Assembly (NCBI RefSeq): GCF_032854445.1
Contig: NC_088302.1
Span: forward strand, 36,584,191 to 36,648,190
Direction of reading: 5' to 3'
DNA length: 64,000 nt
DNA from: Liolophura sinensis
Taxonomy: Eukaryota > Mollusca > Polyplacophora > Chitonida > Chitonidae
Both the position numbers and the translations under genes were made by a program. The notes beneath the pieces were generated by a model, which was not told the DNA's origin, ran no database searches, and saw only the letters and a list, made by a program, of their open reading frames with translations. Shown here one piece after another: positions 37,101 through 45,596 of this stretch. Each line of letters begins with the position of its first letter. Within the stretch, counting starts at the first letter, position 1.

Positions 37101-39937
37101 ACTTTATATTCATTGGATTCAGTGTTTGACACAGGACACTAGACTATAAGATGTCATTAAAAGCTGCTTATTATTATGAAACAGTAATAGCTTTTACCAT
37201 TACTTATAGCTAGTATAAACAGTTATAGCAGGAATTTCCCATAAGCTCAGTTGGTAGAGTGCTAGATTTTGGACACAGAGATAATCTTTTATACATTACA
37301 CTGGTGCCCTGACCACAGAGGTTCAAAGAAGTTTGGGGCTTTGGGCCAGTGAACGGGTTGTGTCTGAGACAGAGGACGATATAAGTAAGGAAAAGTGTAA
37401 CGGGAGCAGTTTTCCATTTATAACACAAATATTACCTTAAGTGGGAATTTCCCTTTAGCTCTGGATTTCAACTATGAAGACCTGAGTTCAAATCCTGGAG
37501 GGTCCCACACAATACATCTGTCAACCATCACAATTATTTCAATAATATCAGAACAGAACGGGTGTCAGTACAGACATATTTAAACAGTCGGAGTGCTACA
37601 TCACTGGAACACCATTTTGTACACCAGAGATGACACAGTTATAGTATACTGACCTTGGGTGGACCAGAGCTTGATGAAGTGTCAGTTTTGCTAATTTCAA
37701 AGCCTTCTGTATGACCTGCCTTGGAATTCAACCCTCATCTAATTATGAGTGCAAACTAATATAGCATGGATAATACACATGAAAACCTTTTGAGTTTTGT
37801 ACATCATGCTGTGTAGCTCTGAAGTTTCATTCTGTATATAATCATGACTGTACACTGCTACCCCTTTGTATCTCTGATGAAAATGAAAATTCAAACCTGT
37901 AGATATAGAAAATTGAGAAGCTTTTCATGTTTTTTCTTTTACTGTTCTCCACGTCAGAAAGTTCAATATTTTTATATTGGTACATATATGGTGTACATGT
38001 ATTTTTTTTTCGTCTTGTTGTCTCACTAGTATTTTATAGTCTCTGTATAATAGGTGTAAAACTGAAATCATAGCGCATTGACCCAGGAGTCTCCCACCAG
38101 AGTGGTCCAGCTCATGCTAGCTTCCTCTCTGGCTGTATGTGGGAACGTCTGCCAAAACCCGTGGATGATCATGGGTTTCCCCCAGGCTCTGCCTGGTTTC
38201 CTCCCACCATAATGCTGGCCACTTATCGTATAAGTGAAATATTCTTGAGTACTGTGTTAAACACCAATCAAATAAATAAAAAAATCAAATCTGACATGTT
38301 TTCGCCTTGTTTGCAGCTGGTGTGATGTTGACACCCTACAGCTTGACAGAAGAGGGTTATGAACAACACATGGGAGTGAACTACCTTGGCCACGGCCTTC
38401 TGACATTCCTATTATTAGATACCCTACAAAAATCTGGTTCACCTGCGACCTGTGCCCGTATCATCAATGTTACCTCATCAACTCACCTGGTGGCTGACAC
38501 CTACATACACACCTGGTTTGATAGGTAAACACTTACACAGCTTTTATAATTGCAGCTTTTTATTTGCTTTTATATTTTTTCATTTTCTTGTGAAAGTGTG
38601 GGATAATACATGGCGAGACAACACATATGTTGTAAATTATGTTGTGGGTATGCCAGCAGAGACCCTTGTTGATTTGACAACTACTTTTAAGTCAGGGAGG
38701 TGTTAATGATAACATATAGAGGTGGAAAGGTTAGGCTTTTATTTTTAACCTTTTTTTATGTTTCACCATTGAATCGTAAGAATTCCAAATTCATTTATCA
38801 AGTTACCATTCACATCATTCATTTATCAAGTTACCATTCACATCAGGAAAAAAATGGCTGTAGCTGCTTAGGTCTGTAAAAGATATATGTGACTTTTATG
38901 TAGGAGGCAGAGTTTAAGATATTATGTTTAGGTCCCATGTTTTAAGAATAGTATGCATATACATATGGTGTTAAATATTCTTGAGTGCGGCGTAAAACAC
39001 CAATGAAGTAAACAAATAAATAAACATATGGTGTCAATGGACAATGGATGTCTTGATGTACATGTACTACTAGCACTTATACATTTAGCAGCTTTTTACT
39101 AACTGCTCATTCAGGATTCCCTGAATGCCTTGTTGTTTTTAAAAGTGTTACATACTTTTAATTTGCAGTAAACCCTACAGCTTCAGCTCCCATGAAGCAT
39201 ATGCAAATTCTAAGCTAGCCATTCTCATGTCCACCTACCTGTTAGAGAGGAAGCTAAGAGCAGACAACTGCAGAGTGACAGTGAATGCTTTGCATCCTGG
39301 GGTTGTTAACACAGCCCTATATGACAATCTACATTGGTCAATAAAGTGGATCATGAAACTTTTGGCAGTTTTGCTGTTTAAGGTAGGTAGTGTTGTGACT
39401 CAAAGCAAAACTGCTATACACAGGTATATACACTAACAAATGGGATACCGGTACACATAAGTGTGTTTTAAATGTGCATATAAAGTGAAATGTTCTTGAG
39501 TATGACGTAAAAAACCAATCAAATTAATAAATACACACATTTTCCTTGTTAGGTATGCCGGCCTAGTTTGTAAAAATTTAGAAGAAATTTAAGCTCTGTA
39601 GATAATATATGGTGAAGTTTTATTTCTTCTTCCATAACTCTTGTTTAATCTAGCCAGTTGGTTCTCTTGCCATAATATATGTACACAGTCTAATTTCACC
39701 TGTCCTCAGAGCCCAGCCCAGGGAGCAGCTACAGTGTTGTACAGTGCCCTGAGCACTGACCTGGAGGGAAAGGGAGGACTGTACCTGGATAACTGCTCAC
39801 CAACACCATCCTCGGCAGTCTCCTACTCTCTAGTATTACAACGACAACTGTGGGATGAGACCTTGACTTCCCTAACACGTTGTCCAGAAATTACGAAACT
39901 TGATATACTAAATGAGAGCTACATGGATAATATCTGA
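34188..39937 (+). CDS. DHRSX: DHRSX-like short-chain dehydrogenase/reductase (first exon missing)
   Basis: Six exons join in phase: 34188-34298, 34789-34857, 36926-37027, 38317-38524, 39169-39382 and 39710-39937 (TGA stop). They give about 310 residues, against roughly 330 for human DHRSX. Seen: the nucleotide-binding glycine motif TGGATGIG; NNAG, formed across the exon 36926/38317 junction; the active-site order Asn (in GVNYLGH), Ser (in NVTSSTH) and Tyr/Lys (YANSK); and HPGVVNT. The stretches LLLDTLQKSGSP, GVVNT and LLFK closely resemble DHRSX rather than RDH11-14 or WWOX. In vertebrates DHRSX is an NAD(P)-dependent polyprenol/dolichal dehydrogenase needed to make dolichol at the ER; that role is inferred here. 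The Asp of the usual 'DLAS' adenine contact reads Asn (NLAS). Exon 1, which should bring the start, an N-terminal membrane segment and one base of the first codon, was not found. The introns are full of SINEs. It converges with ANAPC15. Confidence 0.9.
34612..34742 (-). mobile_element. SINE family A, intron of DHRSX-like gene
   Basis: 'tttgattggtgtttaacgcc', 'gtactcaagaatatttcag' and 'ctatccgcaggttgg' are the reverse complement of the 3' two thirds of family A. The element ends about 47 bases before the next exon. Confidence 0.85.
35009..35152 (+). mobile_element. SINE family A, 5' truncated
   Basis: Runs from 'ggtcatgggtttcccccag' through 'cgccgtataagtgaaatatt' and 'cttgagtacagtgtaaaaca' to 'agataaataaata'. 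The tRNA-like head is absent. Confidence 0.85.
35395..35527 (-). mobile_element. SINE family A, 5' truncated
   Basis: Starts with an inverted 'tatttatttattgatttatt' tail, then 'gtgttttacgccgtactcaa' and 'acggcgaccagcattatggt', ending at 'ctatccacag'. Confidence 0.87.
35590..35725 (+). repeat. Interspersed repeat H, copy 1
   Basis: 'tattctgaaggcattattct', 'gtactttttgtgcaacca' and 'tttttgtctccaatatcaaa', then 'ggttgaggaattagggtact', parallel 44712-44890. No coding potential. Confidence 0.65.
35826..35988 (+). mobile_element. SINE family A, 5' truncated
   Basis: 'gctcatgctggcttcctgtt' through 'gtcgtgggttttccgcgggc' and 'tataatgctgggcgtgaaat' to an 'aaataaacagataaataaat' tail. A short internal deletion removes the 'cgtcgtataagt' segment. 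Confidence 0.85.
36679..36838 (-). mobile_element. SINE family A
   Basis: 'ggtgttttacaccatactca', 'ggccaacattatggtctga', 'catgaccatccgcaacttgc' and 'cttcccacttacagccagac' are the reverse complement of the family A body. It ends 88 bases before the exon at 36926. Confidence 0.83.
37230..37430 (+). mobile_element. tRNA-derived SINE, family D
   Basis: A-box-like 'taagctcagttggtagagtg' is followed by B-box-like 'agaggttcaaagaagtt'. The downstream part 'gggccagtgaacgggttgtg' is unlike families A-C. The anticodon arm is disrupted by extra sequence, so it is not a functional tRNA. Confidence 0.6.
37440..37512 (+). mobile_element. tRNA-like SINE head
   Basis: 'gggaatttccctttagctct' and 'gacctgagttcaaatcctgg', with a good B-box consensus. 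It starts like the element at 37230 and is probably a second truncated copy. Confidence 0.5.
38070..38287 (+). mobile_element. SINE family A, almost full length
   Basis: 'gcattgacccaggagtctcc' (end of the tRNA-like head), 'gctagcttcctctctggctg', 'atcatgggtttcccccaggc', 'cttatcgtataagtgaaata' and an 'aaataaataaa' tail. It finishes about 30 bases before the exon acceptor at 38317, occupying most of the space where the branch point should be. Confidence 0.9.
38789..38844. repeat. 28-bp direct duplication
   Basis: 'attcatttatcaagttac' + 'cattcacatc' occurs twice in immediate succession without a mismatch. Confidence 0.93.
38965..39026 (+). mobile_element. SINE family A, 3' fragment
   Basis: 'aaatattcttgagtgcggcg' + 'taaaacaccaatgaagta' with an 'aaataaataaa' end. 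Confidence 0.75.
39476..39536 (+). mobile_element. SINE family A, 3' fragment
   Basis: 'aaagtgaaatgttcttgagt' and 'aaaccaatcaaattaataaa'. Only the last 60 bases of the element are present. Confidence 0.72.
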
Positions 39938-39984
39938 CAGATTATGTGAGAATTGGTACTTGCCTTTAAATTGCTGAGACATGA

Positions 39985-40300
39985 GAGGTGCAAGCTCCAA
40001 ACCAGTCTTGGACAGGGAATTTGTAGACTTCCCCGGTCTCATTGCTGGTAGCGCAGTGGTGACTAACCTTTCAACAGTGCTGGGGAGGCCGTTTGCAGTC
40101 TCATGTGCGTTGAAGACTAATTGTCTTCCACCAATATGGTCTGTATGTATGAACATCAAGTGTTGGAAAGTTCATCAGTAACTTGCCAAATGTTGGTGGT
40201 TTGTGCTTGGCCACTCCAATCTCCTCTACCCATAATACCTCATAAAAGTGAAAACTGCTTGAATGACTTTACACCATCATCCAATAAACAAGTTAATAAT
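39985..40300 (+). mobile_element. SINE family B in the 3' flank of DHRSX-like gene
   Basis: 'gacagggaatttgtagactt', 'gtagcgcagtggtgactaac' (A-box-like), 'attgtcttccaccaatatgg' and 'gttcatcagtaacttgcc', ending 'catccaataaacaagttaat'. It begins about 50 bases after the stop codon, so it is probably part of the 3' UTR. Its 'aataaa' at 40283-40288 is the first such hexamer after the stop and could serve as the polyadenylation signal. Confidence 0.75.
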
Positions 40301-40311
40301 GTGACCCTTGA

Positions 40312-40625
40312 AAACAGGTGCTTTAGCAGGGAACTTGTGGATTTTATCTCTTCCATTACTCATGAGGCTCCCCAACATGAAGTGGTGGATGGCGCTCCTG
40401 ATGTGACATGTATTTGGGCAGTCTCAATTCTGTTATGGACCACTAGTATGTCTAATTGACCCATATTGTGTGCAGGCTTATGTACATGTATCACACATGG
40501 GAGAGTTCATTACTAACTTGCCAAAGCGTGGTGGTTTACGCTGGGTGCTATGTATTTCCTCCCCCCAATAAAAATGGCCACCATTGTATAAATTCAAGAG
40601 TATGCCATGAAGTGTAATAAATAAA
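40312..40625 (+). mobile_element. SINE family B
   Basis: 'agcagggaacttgtggattt', 'gggagagttcattactaact' and 'tggtggtttacgctgggtgc', then 'attcaagagtatgccatgaa' and 'gtaataaataaa'. It lies head-to-tail behind the copy at 39985. Confidence 0.72.
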
Positions 40626-40784
40626 GCAACTAGTACTTGTTAATTGTCTGAAAATGTCGCACAGTTGCATAGTAATTCAGGAATTATATTTCTAGTGGAA
40701 AACATTAAATAACATTATGAAGGACCATTATTATCAAATTTGCTAAAATTAAATCACTCCCAGAACTCCATTTCAGAGCACTAA

Positions 40785-41345
40785 TACAGTGATGTTGTAA
40801 AATTGTGAGGTATCTGTTGTGTTGATAGCATTGAACAGTGATGTTGCTGTAATTACCAGTTTTCTGTTGTGTTATTACCATTGAACTTTAAGCTGTAATA
40901 TGGCTGTGATAACTCAGTTTTCTGTTAATGTGATTGTTGCTAACTTTGAACTGTGATATTGCTGTAATTGCTAGTTTTTTGTTATGTTGTTGTTAGCATT
41001 GAACAATGGCATTGCAGCGATAACTACGTTTTATATGGGAATCTTACATGTACTAGCATTAAAGTATAACATTGGGGTATTATAAACACCAATCAAATAA
41101 ATAAATAAATAGTAACAAGAGTTTTCTTCTGTAATGTTGCTAACTTTGAACTGTGATATTGCTGTAATTACTAGTTTTTTGTTATGTTGTTGTTAGCATT
41201 GAACAATGGCATTGCGGCGATAACTGCGTTTTATATGGGAATCTTACATGTACAAGCATTAAAGTATAACATTGGGGTATTATAAACACCAATCAAATAA
41301 ATAATAACAAAGAGTTTTCTTCTGTAATGTTGCTAGCATTGAACT
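40785..41345. repeat. Tandem repeat, units of about 200 bp
   Basis: 'gttgctaactttgaactgtg' starts units at 40936 and 41136, and a truncated third begins at 41329. The 200-base unit itself contains shorter degenerate units around 'agcattgaac.gtgatattgctg' that extend left to about 40785. Each large unit ends with a SINE-like 'aaacaccaatcaaataaata', so the tail of an inserted SINE has been amplified with the array. Confidence 0.85.
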
Positions 41346-41491
41346 GTGATATTGCCGAGTGTGATTATTTAGCTTTCTGGCATTATGTTATTAGCTGGTA
41401 ACTGGGTTTTCTGTTGCTATAGCATTGGGTTGTGATGTTAATTGCTGTAGTGAGAAATGAATGAAACTTTTATTCATGTTCTAATTTTTAG

Positions 41492-41748
41492 ACTCCCTCG
41501 CTCTGTCTGCCTGTAAGAATTGGTGACAATAAGAAGCTTGTGTGACCATTTGTGCAATCTAATACCTTGTGGAGAAAACGTATGTTCCATCAGTATGATA
41601 GGCGTATCTGTAGGTCATATTTAGGAAAGTTTGTCAGCAAAATTGCTGGTTTGTCCCTTTCGCTCCGATTTCTTCCACTCATACAACTGAGCGTCGTGAA
41701 ATATTCTTGAGTGTGGTACTGAACAAGCAACAACCAGATAAATAAATT
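41492..41748 (+). mobile_element. SINE family B
   Basis: 'gtgtgaccatttgtgcaatc', 'gtatctgtaggtcatattta' and 'ggaaagtttgtcagcaaaat', then the family-A-like tail 'gtcgtgaaatattcttgagt' and 'ccagataaataaatta'. Confidence 0.75.
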
Positions 41749-41956
41749 AAGACGCATATCATTTCATTTGTCCATGGCATATATTAAAACACATGTCCAA
41801 AAAAAGAATCTGGGTAAAACTGAGTGGACATCTGTCTCATCCCTCAAGGGCAACAAAAGATTTCCTTTGGGACTAAGCTGCAGTCGTAAAGTGTAACAAA
41901 AATTATATTAGTCTTTAATTACAGCCTCATTCTCATGCATAACAAATGAAAATCAA

Positions 41957-41992
<36 letters not shown>

Positions 41993-43690
41993 TAACCCGC
42001 TTTTCTAATGATAGCTTTCCATTAACATTGCCACAGACTTAGGTTGATCAATACATCCGCAAGGTCTAGGGTTAATGCAAATTTTAGTGACATCAACAAT
42101 GCCCTTGGGGTTACCTGTAAGTCAGCTATTCATCAGGTAGGCCTAATCAAGATGAACACTTTGGTGTATTTAACTTACAGTAACTGCCATTGGTCAACGT
42201 TAGGAGTATGTATACATGTATACATGTAGTTTCAGGTGCCTCGGGTTTACTGGGTGATTAGAGCGCTCCCTGAGGTGGGCAGATATTTGACCTATCACAT
42301 CATCTCCGTAGATGAATTACTAATAGGCTGCTTATAGTAAATCCAATGGCCAGTACAAAAGAAAAAAAGGAATATTTTAATACCCATATGCATCATGATT
42401 TACAGTATTTGACCCAAAATAGTGCTTTTTAGCACAAAATAAGGCAATTCCAATTTTATTTTGTGTCTTACAAAAACAAGCCGACACAAAAAAAAAAAAA
42501 TTCCAAAACTGTAATAAAATTGAAAATCCACATTTATTTTTGTCCGACCCAACTGATTTTCCTGATTTCCCTATATTTCAAGGCTTGTTGAGCACATAAA
42601 TGTGTCTTTAATATGAAAATAGCCATCCGCAACTCCCACAAATAAGGTGATTTTTCCGTTATTGTTATACCTTCCTCGAGCATTGAAAAACATTTCAGTC
42701 ATCCCATAAAACAAATATCATATCATCCATCATAAAGTATGGCTTTTCGTACAGAAAAATTAGGCTGCATATTCTTTTCAGTATATACATGTACTTTCTT
42801 AACAAACCTCAAACAACTTTTTTTTGCGATCAATAGAAAATCGGGTAAAATAATAGTTAGACAAATTTTAGGTCATTTATTGTAATATAGCCCAACTAGC
42901 TCTGGTCACTGCGGAAAAAGGTAAAACTTACTGGTACCATAATATGGCATTATTTACTTTCTGAGAAGTTTATAGTAGCTATATAGCATGACCATAGAAG
43001 TATTGTTTGTTTGTGTGACAGTTGTACAGGTTCATCAGACGTCTGACTGACAATTTTGGAAATGGTTACTTATGTTGTACCTATATAAATATAAGTCTTA
43101 TCTATTTTATTGGTGTTCAACGCCAGTACTTGGAATTGTTTCATTTTTATAACTGCTCTTAAAGGGCTCTTTCCCGGCACCTGGCCAGCATTCTGTGGAA
43201 AGGTTCGTAGAAAGGCAAGCAGAAGGACTATTGAAGCCACTTACATAGAGGAGGATCCAGTGGCAGCCTATGGCTATTCCAGATGTCTGCAGTTTGTCAA
43301 CCAATATATATATATATAACAGATGTGAACAAAGCCAAACACTTGCAAAATATTCAAGAACTGTGAGCTAAGGTAGAACTCAAACTGTATTTGCGTGTCT
43401 GCAGCATGAATCACCGTTTATGTACATAAATAAAGTAAAGCTGCCTTGGATCTTGAAACTGTTCACTTATAGTTTGACAGATTTACTTGACAAGGACATA
43501 CATACACACACCAAAAATATTCTCACATATCTGTGATACTGTTGTGGGTTAAGTGACGTTTTATCTTGAACGTGTAATTATAAACAAATTTGATTTTTGA
43601 AGTAAATAGAATACAAATCCTAGAGAAGCTATCGATAGAAAATCTTTTTGATTTCATTCCATGTTCATTATTGTGGATGTTTTGAGGCTG
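41749..43690. other. Intergenic spacer between DHRSX-like and ANAPC15
   Basis: No gene recognised. It contains an (AT)n tract at 41963-41990 and A-rich stretches. A decayed minus-strand SINE A remnant may be present near 43108-43200 ('tggtgttcaacgccagtact', 'cacctggccagcattctgtg'). Confidence 0.5.
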
Positions 43691-43691
43691 A

Positions 43692-43780
43692 TGAGGGGAG
43701 CAAGCAGTGGTCTAATGGTTACAGGCAATTAATTTTCAATCGCTAGCACACACTAGGTGCTGCTTCAAATTCAGCCACAG
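43692..43780 (+). mobile_element. tRNA-like SINE head
   Basis: 'gcagtggtctaatggttaca' resembles an A box and 'gctgcttcaaattcagcc' a B box. It directly precedes the family C element. The body is not identifiable. Confidence 0.45.
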
Positions 43781-44147
43781 GCCCTGATAACACAGTTGGC
43801 AGAGCGGTGCACACCATAGTCCACTTCAGGAGCAGTAGATCTAGGGTCAATCCTGGGTCCTGGGTCACACCTAAGACTTTAAAAGAGGAAGTTGTAACTT
43901 CCTCACTTGGCGTTCAGCATGAAGGGGATAGTGCAACCACTGGTTGAACCGTATCAGAATAATGGCTCGGGTGGGGCGCCTTTCTTGCCTTCGGTAAGGC
44001 ATCTCAGTGAAGCAGCACTAGATAAAAGAGCGATGGAAATCTGTCCTACAACAAGGAGGCACTTTATATGCACTCTAAGGATTCCTTTATCGTCATATGA
44101 CTAAAAAATTGTTAAGTACGATGTTAAACACTAAGCACTCACTCATA
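43780..44147 (+). mobile_element. SINE family C, full length
   Basis: tRNA-like head 'gataacacagttggcagagc' ... 'gatctagggtcaatcctggg', body 'cacctaagactttaaaagag' and 'tcttgccttcggtaaggcat', 3' end 'aaaaaattgttaagtacgat' + 'gttaaacactaagcactcac'. It matches 61519-61852 along its full length. The plus-strand 65-codon frame inside it is non-functional. Confidence 0.9.
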
Positions 44148-44400
44148 ATCAGCCTTTGACAGAGAATTTGTAGACTCCTCCTCTTTCAGTCCTGCCTCAG
44201 TGACAATAGGCATTCAACCATGCTCATATGACCATTTGCGCAGTCTAACATTCGCTGAAGACCATGTGTCTTCCAGCAATGCTGACCGCATATCTGCAGG
44301 CCACATGTGAGAAAGTTTGTCAGAAACTTGCCAATGGTCTGTGGTTTATGCTGGGTCCTCAGGTTTCCTTCGCCTATAAAACTTTTCTTATTTTTTCATG
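44148..44400 (+). mobile_element. SINE family B
   Basis: 'gacagagaatttgtagactc', 'gaccatgtgtcttccagcaa' and 'gagaaagtttgtcagaaact', then 'tggtttatgctgggtcctca'. It follows the family C element directly. Confidence 0.75.
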
Positions 44401-44479
44401 ACATAATGAATTTTTAGGCAAACTTTTACCACTTATCATATCATTTACCATACATGTACTTTAAGTCATTACTTCATTA

Positions 44480-44720
44480 CTGTAATTTTTCCACCTTTTC
44501 GCATGTCTCTAAGGTGTTTACTCAAGCACATTGTAAATCTTCAGTCCTCTAAAGCATTTTTTGTTATGACATTTATGCATACAATTATTACGAAAATGAC
44601 AATAAAATGATTTCTTCATAAAATTGTTCAAAGTAGTTCTCTACACCCCATCGTTCACTTAGACAGTTTCAAAATATTGATTGTACAGGTGGTTGGAAAG
44701 GTTGAATTTGGGTATTCTGA
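44480..44720 (+). repeat. Interspersed repeat G, copy 2
   Basis: 'atgcatacaattattacgaa' and 'aatgacaataaaatgatttc', then 'caggtggttggaaaggttga', match 32850-33060. Confidence 0.72.
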
Positions 44721-44890
44721 AGACATTATTCTGTGTAGACTGTAAAATTACTTTTTACGAAGCCCTGAAATCGGCCAGCCCAACCAATGTAATTTTGTCT
44801 CCAAAATCGAAGTAAACCTGCACATAAATTGCTCCGAAAGTTGTTCTTTCACATGCCAAAAGGTTGAGGAATTTGAGTACTGCAAACTGT
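44712..44890 (+). repeat. Interspersed repeat H, copy 2
   Basis: 'tattctgaagacattattct', 'cccaaccaatgtaattttgt' and 'ccaaaaggttgaggaatttg' parallel 35590-35725. Confidence 0.65.
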
Positions 44891-45036
44891 GTAATTGGTG
44901 TATTTCTGACATTACCCAGTGTCATGACATCACAAGATATTCTCTGGACACTCACAGAACAAGTAAATCAGATCTAAATCTATTACAATGTTTACATCTG
45001 AACGTTTTATTGAAAAAATTTCTACAATAAATAATA

Positions 45037-45042
45037 TTTATT
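45037..45042 (-). terminator. Possible polyadenylation signal for ANAPC15
   Basis: Minus-strand AATAAA about 555 bases beyond the ANAPC15 stop, the first canonical hexamer I noticed downstream. No transcript evidence; low confidence. Confidence 0.25.
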
Positions 45043-45596
45043 TGATTGACGTGAAACACCCAATTTTCACTTTTATGACTGGCAGTCAGGTTTATGGGTT
45101 GAGGCAAAATGAGTGCCCGTACCATTTAACTTTGCCAGGTACCTTACCTGACCTAAAGATGCAGCAGTGACTACAAGAGCTGGATACAAACGTGACCTGA
45201 AATGTGCTATCTAAAGCTTAACGCTAACCTGCAATGATAGCAGTTTGGTGAAGATAAGAACACAATGTAGCCAAGTATTTATGAAGAGAAAACTTTCAAC
45301 TTCTAAGTAAATCACTGATTGAAATATTTCCTTTCATACTCGAACATACATACATTACTTCCAGTCCTTAAATGCAACATTTGTTTTTGAAGCTATGCAC
45401 CTCTGTGCCACATAAACAGCTAATGCATCTGATATAAAAGCTGAAGTCCTGGGAGAGACTGAATGCTACAGCCATGCAGAATTATCTCCCTTTCTCCCAC
45501 AGCCGGTATGCCAAAGAAAATGATCGTATTGTCCCCCTTGAGTGTGCACAAATCTGTTCTCAGGTACTTGCAAATGTATTACAGTTCTGTCACACC

